DNA of 64,000 nucleotides, from assembly GCA_027257055.1 (NCBI GenBank), contig JAPVLO010000153.1, forward strand, positions 8,184,001 through 8,248,000, read 5' to 3'. Every line of letters starts with the position of its first letter. The first letter of the stretch is position 1. Shown here piece after piece: positions 22,560-33,839 of the stretch. Below the pieces are notes generated by a model, which saw nothing but the letters and a program-made list of their open reading frames with translations, made no database searches and had not been told where the DNA came from. Source of the stretch: Cephalopachus bancanus (Eukaryota; Chordata; Mammalia; Primates; Tarsiidae). A program made the translations under genes and the position numbers.

Positions 22560-24339
22560 TGGTATAAGAAAGGGTGGGAAGTGATCAGGGGAGGGAGAGA
22601 GCTCATCGAATCCGAAGACTCTCATGAGACTGTCTTTGTGCTCATTGCCTTGAAGAGGAAGAAGTTTAAATTAGAAGTCACTGAAGGCGGAATATGTCTC
22701 CACCAGATACAGAGTAAGAGCAAAGGCCTAGGGAGCCCAGAGAGATGAGCAGATGCAGAGGTTAAGGAATGAGGGGAAGCAGGAAATAATGGAGTTACAT
22801 CACAGAGAGCCTGGGTTGCTGAGACAAGAGGTAAAGAACTGACTAAAGAGTAGAGAGGTGGAGGACTCCAGGAAAGCAACCTCTAGGACATGAGAAGCAG
22901 AGGTTTTAACAACTATCCAGAAAGAAGAACAATTTGGATAGTCTGGAAGGTAGAGGAGGTAAGAACAGGCTACCTTAGCGTGAAATGTCTGCCCTTCAAT
23001 GGTAAAAATAATGGAGATCAAGTTACGACTTTTCATGCTTTGGCCTAATTTTAGAACAGCACAAGGAACTGTTTAAAGGCTTCAAAGGTTGCAGAGAAAA
23101 ACCAATCCATTTGCATAACCAGATATAAAATTACATCCGAGGCTAGAATATCTGGTTCTTGCCCACAAGGATATCCAGCTTGTCAGGTTAATTCTTCCTT
23201 AAAATCAGAGCCAGATGCAAAATCTGGATAGCCACTCCAGGATGGAAATGGAGATTTAAAACATAAATAAATTTTTAAAAAGAGAGAGAGAGACAGGACC
23301 AATGGTACAGAGGAGGGGCAAGTCAATGATTTTCATGTATCCACAGTGCCTGGTCCCAGAGGAGGCAGGTAAGAAAGTTCTATTTTAGTTGTCTTCAAGG
23401 AGAAGACTTATAACGCAACATCACAGATATTGATCTATTTTTCTTGAATGTTGCTTCAAAGACCTGTTAAGGTTAAGCATTCCTGGAATTGGCAGTAGCT
23501 TGCATCATGTAATGCAAGACAAGAAGCTGTGTGATCAACAGAACAGGACAAGTTGAAGAATGTGACCACATCTCTGCATTAGAATTTCAAAGCCAAATTA
23601 AAGCAAGATGCTGAGTCCCAAAACAGTACTTGTGAAGGCTGAGACAACAGCTCCACAGAACAGAAGGTATTCCAAACACGTATTTTATTGCTCTGTGATG
23701 TTCTTGAAAATAGCCAGCTTGCATTTTGACTGGCAACAGCAGATGATACTGTATGGACTGCTATTGGGAGTTCATTAAATATACATCTTTAAAGATTTAT
23801 GGAAGTCATCATCTTAAGGGATCATTATAAACTTCCTGGCAAGGTTATCAAACCAGGGAATTGACTTAAAATTATAAAGAAGAATAAAACCAAGAACTAA
23901 AAGCTCACCAAGTGACATACAAGGGAAAAAAATGGTTGAAATTTTGCTTCTCAAGAAGAGCTGCATTCTACTAATGATTTAAAGAGATTTGGAGATCCTT
24001 CTTTGGAAACAAATATTTAACAAACTGACTACTTAGAGGGTTTTAAGTCCTTCAGAGAAGAAAACGAAGATCCAAATGAGGGGAGAGAAAAAAGGTTGGA
24101 TCCAAGAAAGACACTCCAAATTTTGATGAGGATCCTCTACTCTGCCAGTGGAGTTGCTATGGAAACAACCTTCCCCTGGGCTATCATTTCAATAGTGAAG
24201 CTATTGAAACACAAGTTCTAGGACAGTACTTAAAGGAGTAAGTATGTGGGAGGAGGGGTGTATTTGTTCTTTCACACATAAGGTTACTTTTAAATTGTAC
24301 AAATGACACATTTATAATTTTAAGTTGTCACCACTTTAC
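22560..24339. other. Long intron stretch without recognised features
   Basis: About 1.8 kb of purine-rich intron. A short GAGAGAGAGAGA run lies at 23281-23294. No coding, RNA or transposon pattern that I can name. Confidence 0.5.
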
Positions 24340-24404
24340 CTGAAGGAGCTTCTTGATGCATTCATGGTGGCTGTTCTTGGCTGCGAGGTGTAAAGCACTG
24401 TGTC
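24340..24404 (-). CDS. RAI14: RAI14 coding exon 4: ankyrin repeat 3
   Basis: 65 nt from a TTTAG acceptor to a GTAAAG donor. It completes Gly86 and encodes residues 87-107, HSALHLAAKNSHHECIKKLL then Gln. ALHLAAKN is the conserved ankyrin core. Phase in 1, phase out 0. The human residue in ECIRK is Arg as I remember it; here it is Lys (ECIKK). Confidence 0.96.
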
Positions 24405-25124
24405 CTAAATGGATTTTTAAAATTGGGGGAAAAAAGGCCACACTTTTAAAATCTCTTTCTTATCTCTATACCAAAGACAACTATGAGGAAATAAGTTGTT
24501 CTCCAATAAAGATGGATTGTGACTCTTGAGAATAAGGCTGTGCTTTCTTTAGTGTGACAAAAGCAGGGAGAGCACAGAGCATCCCACCCACTGGGTAACA
24601 TTCACAGGCACCAACTGCCGTTCTGAGGTGCAGTGAAGTTCTAGGTAGAAGCTTGTGGTGAACTCATGATATGCAGCTCGGAAGTTCTGCTTTCCACTGT
24701 CACACATTTATGCCAAATGTCCTGTGGCCACAACAGTATGCCAGGCTATGAGGACCACAGGCTGAGGACCCCCAGTAAAGGCAGCCCACAAGCTTGCACA
24801 TCAAAGGCCCACACACACCCTTCAGTTCCTACTCTTGATGTCTCATTTCCTCTCCTATAAATGCACTCCAGCTCTGAAGGGAAATTATCTAGAGTTTTCA
24901 GATTTCCAAAGTTCTTACATAGAAAAAGAGAAAACAACAACATTAAGTTCCCTTAAAGTCGCATTTTATTAAGTTCCCTTCATGACTTCAACATGAGACT
25001 TTCTGATGTCTCTGTGGTCAGACAACTTTACGAAATCCTAATGTTCTACCTGACTCCTCTACTGCCAAATGGGTCTACAAAATTTCTGTTGAAGAGGTGC
25101 TTACAGGCAGCCTAAGGGCTCTCA

Positions 25125-25490
25125 CCCTAGGCCCTCTGCTATTCTACATTCAGCCTGGATTCTCTTCCCCTCGAATGCTGCCTTCTGAATGAGGCCTTTC
25201 CTGACCTTCTTGTTTAAAACACCAGTTCCTCCCCAGCCCTTTTTATTCCCATTCCCTGCATCTAGTATTTCCTATCACTCCTTTTCAACTCTCTCTCTGT
25301 ACAAACACACACACCACACACACACACACACAGAGAGACACACACACAGTTGTTTTTCCCTTCACTAGAAGATAAACTTGTTGAGAACAGGCACTTCTGT
25401 CTATCTATTCCCTGTTGTATCCCTAGTGCCTACAACACTGCTGGTGTACAGTACGGTCTCAATGCATTCTGTCCATTTGAATTAGAGAGC
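25125..25490 (+). mobile_element. L2 LINE 3' end with an embedded CA microsatellite
   Basis: ATGAGGCCTTTCCTGACCTTC, AGAAGATAAACTTGTTGAGAA, GTATCCCTAGTGCCTACAACA and a CAATGCATTCTG end are L2 landmarks. An imperfect CA repeat occupies 25303-25346. Confidence 0.8.
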
Positions 25491-25578
25491 ATGCTAATTT
25501 CAAACATCTGGACTGGCAGGCTTGGAGAGAGGCAACCAAAGTTCTCACTGCAGGCCAACCCAAGACACCTAGTAAACT

Positions 25579-25852
25579 ATTTTTTTTGAGTTGGAGTCTC
25601 ACTCTGTCGCCCTGACTGGAGTGCAGCAGCACACCCACCCTGTTGGTCTCCGGCAATCCTTCCGCCTCAGCCTTCCAAGTAGCCAGAACTACAGGAATAC
25701 GCTACCATGCCTGGCTAATTTTTGATTTACTGTAGAGGCGAGGTCTCGTCAAGTTGCTCGGGCTGGTATCAAACCCATGGACTCAGGCAATCCACTCACC
25801 TTGGCCTCCCAAAGAGCTGGGATTATTGGCTGAGCCACCAAGTCCAGCCCCC
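25579..25852 (-). mobile_element. Alu, minus orientation
   Basis: TTTTTTTTGAGTTGGAGTCTC through GAGCCACCAAGTCCAGCC. AGTAAACT occurs on both sides (25571-25578, 25853-25860). Confidence 0.9.
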
Positions 25853-25939
25853 AGTAAACTCTTAGTGCTGCATCTCCCAAGCTATTAAACCAAAATATCC
25901 CCAATATAACAGCAGTAATGGTGCATGCTTAGAGCCTGC

Positions 25940-26430
25940 TTTCTCAACCTCAGCACTATTGACTTTTTTTTTTTTTTTGAGTTGTAGTCTCACTCTGTCA
26001 CCCAGACTGGAGTGCAGTGGCCGCTCCCGGCCACGGCAGCCTCGACCTGCTGGGCTCCGGCGATCCTTCCACCTCAGCCTTCTGAGTAGCCGGAATTACA
26101 GGCGTACGCTACCACGCCCAGCTAATTTTTTGATTTATTGTAGAGATGAGGTCTCGCCTGCCCAGGCGGGTCTCGAACCCGCGGGCTCAGGCAGTCCACT
26201 CACCTCAGCCTCCCAAAGGCGTGGGATTACAGGCTGAGCCACCAAGCCCGGCTGCACTATTGACTTTTTAAGCTGGATAGCTGCTGTGGGTGGTTGCCTG
26301 TGCAGTATAGAATGTTAAGCATCATCTCTGGTCTCCAGTCATTAGATATCTTCTTGTGACAATCAAAAATGTCTCCAGTCAGTGCCAAATGCCCCTGGGG
26401 AGCAATATCAAACCTAACTGAAAACCACCA
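25940..26430 (-). mobile_element. MER20 DNA-transposon relic split by an Alu
   Basis: Left of the Alu: TTCTCAACCTCAGCACTATTG. Right of it: TTAAGCTGGATAGCTGC, CAATCAAAAATGTCTCCAG and TGCCAAATGCCCCTGGGG. These are MER20 (hAT family) landmarks in reverse orientation. Non-coding internal-deletion element. Confidence 0.8.
25969..26253 (-). mobile_element. Young-type Alu inside MER20, with target-site duplication
   Basis: Minus-orientation Alu with GCACTATTGACTTTTT at 25953-25968 and 26254-26269. It has the CAAAGGCGTGGG form of the left arm and the short CTCGCCTGCCCAGGC, placing it in the youngest subfamily here. Confidence 0.95.
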
Positions 26431-26670
26431 ATGCAGAAAAACAATTTCTTTTATGTGGTGGCCCAGTCCCAAAATATAATTTTTTTTTTTTCTGAATTAG
26501 CCTTCGCTCTGTAACACTGACCAGAAATCCACTAATTAGAGAATCATATGGCTAGAAAACATCATATTTAAAAATTAAAAGGTCATAAGACCATGATGAG
26601 TAGCACAAAAGCATGTGTGAAGTTAAAGGATCAGATTCCTTCTATTCTAAGACCAGCTGCACTGAGACAT

Positions 26671-27428
26671 CTTTTTTAATTTTTAATTTTAACGATGTGG
26701 GGTACAATTCAGGGTTAGATATACAAATGTTCATTATGCAGGTACCCTTGTTGATGAGGTGTGGGTCGCCCCCTACTCTGCAGCTTCCCACTATTGCCAA
26801 TCCTACTCCCTTCTTCCCACCTCCGGCAGTTTCCCACTACTGCCAATCCCTCCCTCCCTCCCTTCCTTTCTTTTTTTGAGTTGGCGTCTCCCTCCGTCAC
26901 CCAGGCTGGAGTACAGTGGCATGCTTATGGCCACTTCAGCATTGACCTGCTGGACTCCAAAGATCCTTCCGACTTCGCCTTCCAAGTAGCTGGAACTACA
27001 GGCGTGTGCTACCATACCTGGTTAATTTTTTTTTTTTTTTTTTTTTATTGTAGAGACAAGGTCTTGCCAAGTTGGCCGGGCTGGTCTCGAACCCATGGGC
27101 TCAGGCAGTCCACTCGCTTCGGCCTCCCAAAGTGCTGGAATTACAGGCTGAGCCACCAAGCCCAGCCAGCCAATACCTTTCTTATAGTATTATGATAATT
27201 GTTCAAGGTCTGCTTATGAGTGAGAACATATGGTACTCTGTTCTTTGTTTCTGTGATAGATCACTGAGTATAATAGACTCTAAATCCATCCAAGTTGCCA
27301 CAAAGTCCATATGTTTGTCCTTCTTTATAACTGCATAATATTCCATTGTGTATATGTATCACATTTTTTTTTTATCCAGTCTAGTTTCGATGGGCAGCAC
27401 GGTTCCATATTTTTGCTATTGTGAATAT
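26671..27428 (-). mobile_element. 5'-truncated L1 with an Alu nested in its 3' UTR
   Basis: Begins with T-rich tail sequence, then GATGTGGGGTACAATTCAGG and a CCCAC/CCAATCC-rich stretch (the polypurine tract on the other strand). It continues after the Alu with GAGTGAGAACATATGGTACTC and TAATATTCCATTGTGTATATG. GCACTGAGACAT/GCACTGAGAAAT (26659-26670, 27429-27440) looks like its target duplication. No intact reading frame. Confidence 0.8.
26871..27166 (-). mobile_element. Alu nested in the L1
   Basis: TTTTTTTGAGTTGGCGTCTCC through GAGCCACCAAGCCCAGCC, with a T18 linker run near 27028-27046. Confidence 0.9.
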
Positions 27429-27440
27429 GCACTGAGAAAT

Positions 27441-28556
27441 TTTAAGGGTAGGTGTGAGGGGGAGTTGTTTAGTCAAGGTAGGATAATCAGAAACAAGAAT
27501 CCCTTCCTCCCCTCCCTAAAGGAGGAGGATAAGCAAAGTTTAAAACTGAAGGAAATAAACTCTTGAAAATAGAAAGACAAAGACTTTCTCTTCCTCTGCC
27601 TCCTTTTATTTTATGAACGCCCTCCTTCCAGGATGTATAAAACATAAATGTTTGAGTTTACATACATGGTGCATTAAACAGGTTTGGTGGGCTAGCTTGG
27701 TTCCCTACTGTTCATCATTTATACTGCTATTTCTATGCACAAGCACATTCTGAGTTATAAACAAATACCTTACAAATGAACTTTTGGAACACGTCCTGAT
27801 TGTAAGTTGGACGCAGTTTATGTCATGCATGTAATGCATTAACTTTTCTCTCTGCCATGGACAAAAGCCGGTCTGCATGAATAGCACCCACTGGAAAAAG
27901 GCACAGTTATCCAAAGACAAGGTGGTTGGGAGATTTAAACAACTTACTATAAAATAAAGAACAGGCTTTCTTTTCACTTCAAGTGTTCTATTCATACCCA
28001 GAAGTAGGTGCTGGGTTTCTATAGAAACAAACATTTTTCTATTCCCTAGCTCTGTGATTTGTTTTTCCAACCAGCAGCACAAAAAGTATGTTTCACTTAA
28101 AATAGTCTCAAAATCTTAATGACGCATCACTCCCTAGACACTATTTAACTGAAGTGAGATGTCTCTTATTGCTACCATTAACACAAAAATCTCTTTCCAA
28201 ATGCAAATTTTTTTGTACAGGATATATATTAGTGATAGAATCTCACTGTAGTGAGACAACGTATAAGTCTGGCTCCCATATAAAGCTGTAGATCTGTCTG
28301 AAATATCAGGAAGCAGTTTCCCTACAGGCAAATAACAAGGGCAACACTAATTTAAGTGCATTCCAGCAGAACTTTGCCTGAAAATTCTTTTTAAATGGTT
28401 TTTATAAATCAAAAGTCTTGGACTATTACAGGTAATCGAAAAATTTTGTTACTGTGAAAGGGTCTCTAGGTAGGATGGCCTAACACCACAGATGGTAGAG
28501 TGACAAGAGGAAGGAGTCTGGGTCCATACAGTGTGGAGCAGAATGTAGGACTTTTT
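27441..28556. other. Intron, no feature recognised
   Basis: About 1.1 kb of apparently unique intron. Short open frames occur on the minus strand near 27705-28331 but show no splice context or family similarity. Confidence 0.5.
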
Positions 28557-28853
28557 TCTTTCTTTTGAGTTGGAGTTTCACTCTGTCACCCAGGCTGGAG
28601 TGCAATGGCACAGTCATGACCACCTCAGTTTCGACCTTTTGGGCTCCAGCGATCCTTCTGCCTCAGCCTTCCAAGTACAGGTGTGCACTACCACGCCTAC
28701 AGGTGTGCACTACCACGCCTAGCTTTTTTTTAATTGTAGAGAAAAGGTTTCGCCAAGTTGCCTGGGCTGGTCTTGAACCCACAGTCTCAGGCAATCCACT
28801 TTCCTCAGTCTCCCATAGTGCTGGGACTACAGGCTGAGCCATCGAGCCCAGCC
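28557..28853 (-). mobile_element. Alu, minus orientation, with a 22-bp internal duplication
   Basis: CTTTTGAGTTGGAGTTTCACT through GAGCCATCGAGCCCAGCC. AGAATGTAGGACTTT/AGAGTGTAGGACTTT flank it. A 22-bp unit starting TACAGGTGTGCAC is repeated head to tail at 28676-28719. Confidence 0.9.
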
Positions 28854-29152
28854 AGAGTGTAGGACTTTCAACTGAGAGAGAGAAAATTCTATCTTGTTTA
28901 AATCACTTATTCTGAAACTCTGTCAAACAATATCTAAGGTATATACGAGTTAATAAAGAGAATCTGAAGGCTACTGCTTCGGAGAAGTGTTGATAACAAA
29001 CAGAAGATTCTTTGGTCTTCTTCAGTCTTCTGGTATGCTTCTATTTAATTCTATCTCATACTCCAGGGTACTAAATGCATTAAAAAAAAAAAAAAGGCTA
29101 GGAGTCCATTATACTATTTTCCCAGAATAAATGTTTTCTTAAAAACAAAAAC

Positions 29153-29452
29153 CAGCCGGGCTCAGTGGCTCAGTCTGTAATCCCGCGCCTTTGGGAGGCT
29201 GAGGTGAGTGGATTGCCTGAGCCCACGGGTTCGAGACCCACCTGGGCAGCAAGACCTCATCTCTACAATAAATCAAAAAAAAAAAAAAATCAGCCAGGCG
29301 TGGTAGCGCGTGCCTGTAATTCCGGCTACTTGGAAGGCTGAGGCGGAAGGATCGCCAGAGCCCAGCAGGTCGAGGCTGCGGTGGCCGGGAGCAGCCACTG
29401 CACTCCAGTCTGGGCGACAGAGTGAGACTCCAACTAAAAAAAAAAAAAAAAA
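29153..29452 (+). mobile_element. Young-type Alu
   Basis: GCCGGGCTCAGTGGCTCAG, CCCGCGCCTTTGGG, GGGCAGCAAGACC and GACTCCAACT plus an A-rich tail that grades into AAAC repeats. Belongs to the youngest subfamily in the window. Confidence 0.93.
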
Positions 29453-29488
29453 CCAAACAAACAAAAAAACCCCAAAAACCAAAAAACG

Positions 29489-29621
29489 GAAGGCTAGGCG
29501 TGGTGGCCGACATCTGTAATCCTAGCATTTTGGGAGGCCAAGGTGGAAGGTTTGCTTGAGTCCAGGAATTCAAGACCAGCCTAGGCAACACAGTAAGACT
29601 TCATCTCCACAAAAAATAAAA
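29489..29621 (+). mobile_element. Alu left-monomer fragment
   Basis: GGCTAGGCGTGGTGGCCGAC through TTCATCTCCACAAAAAATAAA. A single left arm immediately after the previous Alu. Confidence 0.85.
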
Positions 29622-30050
29622 AATGAGAGGAAAGTGACTGGCAGCTCTGAGACATTTTCAACCCATGGGATGTTTGGACAATGTCCTGTGGCCACAAAAT
29701 GCTGCGGATTCCACCAGTTTCAATCAGCTTCCACTGACCAACTGGGAAGCACTCACGATGCTTCACGATGCAGCACCTGCTCCGCTGTTGCTTCTTAGAG
29801 GGCAATGCCATCTCAGTCTGCAGGGAAATGGGTACTGCCCTGGGAGGTCCATGTCTCCCATCCTGGCACTGCACTAGGCTCTCAGGAACCGAGTTGGGGC
29901 TCTGGTGGTAAATACGAGCTCTACCCATGTGGTATTAGGTAGCCACAAAAAAACTATGCATCTTAAGAGCTCTTAATGGGGAAAACGAAACTGGCAGAAT
30001 ATTAAATTAAACTCTAAGATGTACAATTATTATATAATGTGATCTCAGTC
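29622..30050. other. Unassigned intron segment, relatively GC-rich
   Basis: 29640-29930 is richer in G+C than neighbouring intron and matches no repeat I know. It has no convincing coding frame. Confidence 0.4.
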
Positions 30051-30232
30051 ATGTAAAAATGTGTTAGAGAAAATCTAAAAGGAAATACAGAAAAATAGAA
30101 ACAATTAAAAAAAATTTATGATAGAAGTAAGAGTAAAATCTTCCTTTTTATAGTTTGCTGTATTTCTCAAATTCAAGTGTTTGCTTGTTTGTTTGTTTTA
30201 CAGTAGGCATGTATTAAAGAAACTAATTTTGG

Positions 30233-30540
30233 TCAGGTGTGGTGGCTCAAGCCCATAATCCCAGCACTTTGGGAGGATGAGGAGAGAGGATTTCCTGAGC
30301 CCAGGTGTTTGAGACCAACCTGGGCAACATGTTGAGACCTCATCTCTACAATAAATCAAAAAATTAGCCAGGCATGGTGACGTGCACCTGTAGTTCCAGC
30401 TACTTGGAAGGCTGAGGCAGAAAGATCACCTGAGCCTAGTAGATCGAGGCTGCGGTGGTTGTGAGCATGCCACTGCACTACAGCCTAGGTGATAGAGTGA
30501 GAATCCGACTCAAAAAAAAAGAAAGAAAAAGAAAAAGAAA
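30233..30540 (+). mobile_element. Alu
   Basis: GGTCAGGTGTGGTGGCTCAAG through GAATCCGACTC and a tail of AAAG repeats. AAGAAACT flanks both ends. Confidence 0.88.
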
Positions 30541-31308
30541 CTGACTTTTCCCTACAATAAAAAAAGGTAAGGGAGAATGTTTGATGATGATGGAAATAGC
30601 TACAGTCCTGTCTAATCTATTTCTTAACATCAAACACAACGAAATAAAACTATATGAGAGCACTAGCTTATTCCCTCTAAGTTAATTCTTTTAGAGGATG
30701 ATTTTCTTAGAAAGAAAAAAAAGGGTTTTTAGAGAAAAACCCTTAAGAGGACATATTTCTCATTACTTTATCCAATCACACTGTACTTTGTGTATGGAAT
30801 ATGACTTTAAATGTAATGACAATGAACTTTGAAAACAAACAAAATAATAGGGTCTTGAGATAAAATGACTTTAATCAGGGCAACCTAAATTAGTATTTTC
30901 CTCAAAGTAGTCACTTAAGGAAACCATTCATCCTCCTATTGGTATTGCCATTTCCAAAAATACTTTTGGAACTCTCTGTGGAACTGCTCAGGAAAATCAC
31001 TCTGTTACTTCAATCACTCCCTATTTTTGACCAAAAATGGTTTTACCAGTTTGACACATCATTTACCTGACTTGACTTCAAGTGGCTCTTGGCTTGTCCT
31101 AAAAATACCTATTCTCAACAGATAAAGATTCCAAACCACTGCAATTTTTTAAAAGTTAAAACAATTTTGAAACAAGTTTCTGATCCTATTTTGAGTAATA
31201 ATAGCATTCTTGGAATACCTGACTGATCCTCCAAGATGACTACTCTGAAGAGTCCAATTTTTGGTGAGGAGAAGGAAAGGGATCCATTACAGATTCACGA
31301 AAAGCCCT
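30541..31308. other. Intron, no feature recognised
   Basis: About 770 nt of AT-rich intron without identifiable repeats. Confidence 0.5.
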
Positions 31309-31735
31309 TACTGGGCACAGTGGATCACATCTGTAATCCCAGCACTTGAAGAGGCCAAGGCAGGAGGATTGCTTTAGGCCAGGAATTCAAGGCCAGCCCG
31401 GGCAACATAGTAAGACCCTGTCTCTCTAAAAACAACAAACAAACAAAACTAGCCTGGTGTGGTGATTCACACCTGTAAAAATGTGTTAGAGAAAATCTGG
31501 AAGGAAATACAGAAAAATAGAAACAATTTTTAAAAAAATTTATTATAGGAATAAGAGTACCAGTTATCTTCCTTTTTATCTTCCTTTTTAGAGTTTGCTG
31601 TATTTCTCCTAGCTACTCTGGAGGTGCCCTTGAGCCCAGGAGTTCAAGGCTGCAGTGAGCTATAATCGTGCCACTGTACTAAAGCCTAGACAACAGAGGA
31701 AGAGCCTCTCTCTCAAAAATAAAAACAAAATTACA
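31309..31735 (+). mobile_element. Alu interrupted by copied intron sequence
   Basis: Left arm CACTGGGCACAGTGGATCAC to TGTCTCTCTAAAAAC, then GTGGTGATTCACACCTGT. At 31474-31608 the Alu text is replaced by non-Alu sequence matching 30052-30168. It resumes with AGCTACTCTGGAGG and ends near CTCTCTCTCAAAAATAAA. Confidence 0.85.
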
Positions 31736-31934
31736 AAATAAAAAGTCTATATAAAGACTATGGAGTTAGGCTGATTTTGTAGTCCGGTAAAAACTAACAA
31801 AAACATATCAGAAGCTAAAGTTTTTCAAGTGGGGTAGAGAAATAAAAAGCCATCAATGGTTGCTTTGGTTCTTTGAGGTGCCCAGTAGGGGCAGAATCCC
31901 AGGCTGGAGACCACAGAGGTTCCTTCCTATAAGA

Positions 31935-32395
31935 CAATGTTTATATAACTTAGAACAACACTACCTTTTTGTCAACACTGGCTTCACAATAGAATCAAAT
32001 CACCTGTGGAGATTTTTAAACACCAGTTGGCTGGGCTTGGTTGCTCAGCCTGTAATCCCAGCACTTTGGGAGGCCTAGGCAAGTGGATTGCCTGACCCCA
32101 AGGGTTTGAAACCAGCCTGGGCAACTTGGCAAGACCTCGTCTCTACAATAAATCAAGAAATTAGCCGAGCATGGTAGCATACGCCTGTAGTTCCAGCTAC
32201 TTGGAAGGCTGAGGCAGAATGATCGCTGGAGCCCAGGAGGTCGACACTGGGGTGGCCTTGAGTGTGCCACTGCACTCCAGCCTGGGCAACAGAGTGAGAC
32301 TCCCAACTCAAACAAACAAACAAACACACAAACAAAAAATCCACCAGTTGACCGGCAACCTCTAGACAATGAAATCTGAATCTCAGAGGGTAGAT
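31935..32395 (+). mobile_element. MER5-like DNA-transposon relic split by an Alu
   Basis: AATCAAATCACCTGTGGAGATT before the Alu and GAAATCTGAATCTCAGAGGG after it are MER5A landmarks. Diverged. Confidence 0.55.
32027..32336 (+). mobile_element. Alu
   Basis: GGCTGGGCTTGGTTGCTCAG through GACTCCCAACTC and an AAAC-rich tail. CACCAGTTG flanks both sides. Confidence 0.92.
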
Positions 32396-32446
32396 TTTAG
32401 GTATATATGTGTGTGGGGATAGGTGTGTGTATGTTGTTTATTCTTT

Positions 32447-32752
32447 CCTTTTCTTTTCTTTTGAGTCAGAGTCTCACTCTGTCAACTAGACCCAGGCTGG
32501 AGTGAGGTGGCACAATCATGGCTCACTGCAGCCTCCACCTCCTGGGCTCAGAAGATCCTTTCTCTTTAGCCTGCTGCACAGCTGGGACTATAGGCACCTG
32601 GCACCATGCCTAGTTAATTTGGGGGTTTTTTTGTAGAGATGAGGATTTGCTGTGTTGCCCAGGCTGATCTCAAACTCCTGGGCTCAAGCAATCCTCCCAC
32701 CTCAGCCTCCCAAAGTGCTGGGATTACAGGCATGAACCACCACACCTGGCTC
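32447..32752 (-). mobile_element. Alu, minus orientation
   Basis: CTTTTGAGTCAGAGTCTCACT through CCACCACACCTGGCTC. Has the ancestral GTGCTGGGATTACAGGCATG form, hence older. Lies tail-to-tail with the previous Alu, about 110 bp apart. Confidence 0.9.
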
Positions 32753-32759
32753 TGTATGT

Positions 32760-33247
32760 TCTTTTGTTTTCCATTCTTCTCTTCCTTCCTCCCTTGCTTC
32801 AAGTTCCCAAGTGACCCTGAAGAACAGTAAGGACTGAGAATCATAGGTAGCTGGTCTAGATGAAGATCATTGCTCTGTCCATAAAGTGTACCTCAGCTAG
32901 GTGATGAACTGAGCTCCTAAGTAACTCACTCCATTCATTACCTCACACTACGATACATGAAAACAAACATCAGGGAACACTGCTTGGTCTATACAATCTT
33001 AGAAAATACTCTGAAAATGGGGATAAGAAGCATATAGTCTGTAGCTGACTAACCCCATGTTGATAAAAACATACTTATAAAGGCACAAATGATGAAAACT
33101 GTGTCTCAGCCCAGTCATTAGAGGTGATTCTCTTTTCACCTTTTGTTGTATCTGTGGACTCTAAATTTTCCACAATGAATACGTATCATTTTTGTGATAC
33201 CTACTCTTGTGCCAGCCTGCTGACTTAAGAGATTAAAAACCACATAC
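32760..33247. other. Intron, no feature recognised
   Basis: No confident repeat. 33150-33190 (AAATTTTCCACAATGAATACG) resembles a LINE/DNA-element tail. Confidence 0.45.
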
Positions 33248-33336
33248 CAGTAGTATCTTGGGCTGTCACATCCACACCATGTGTAACCATCACCCTGAGG
33301 CATTCCACGTGTCCTTTTGCAGCAGCAAGATGAAAA
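33248..33336 (-). CDS. RAI14: RAI14 coding exon 3: ankyrin repeat 2
   Basis: 89 nt between a TTTCTAG acceptor and a GTATGTG donor. It completes Ala56 and encodes residues 57-85, [20 protein letters not shown] followed by VDVTAQDTT, then one base of Gly86. The FHLAA-KGH-ECL pattern is a textbook ankyrin inner helix and turn, and VDVTAQD is the loop to the next repeat. Phase in 2, phase out 1, exact by codon count. I remember Ile where Val stands in MVTHG in human, a conservative change. Confidence 0.96.
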
Positions 33337-33839
33337 CTAGAAAGAAAGGTAAACAAAATCTCTTAAGATTTCCACTCTTCAGCATTTGTCTCTGACAACT
33401 TTTATTTTCCAATTCATGTACACTTTCTCTTATTTGAGCTCCACAAGCACCCATTGAGTAAGCATTACTATCAATCTCATTTTAAAGAGGAGGAAATGGA
33501 AACTCACTCAGTATGACCTGCTAATTTTCTCATTGATGACTTTTATTAAGTGATGGAAGAGGAGCTTGATTTTAGGTCTTCTACTCAGAGACTAGGCTTG
33601 AAAAAAAATTCAGCCATATACTTGTTGCTTTATGAAGCAAGTCAAGAGCCCCTACTAGATTCAATTTCTAAGTAATAAGTCGTTATCAATTTTTTTTTCT
33701 GCTGTCTAGTGCTTTCCCCAAATCCATCATTTTAATGTAATATACTCTAAAAAGAGGAACTAGTATAAGTCAAACAGTGGTCAAGGTTATTGGACAGTTC
33801 AATGCCAAATCTGCTATTATGTTGTAGCTAAACAACAGT

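Noticed and set aside
27705..28331. Minus-strand open frames in unique intron
   Set aside because: No similarity to known proteins, no splice or promoter context, and composition typical of intron.
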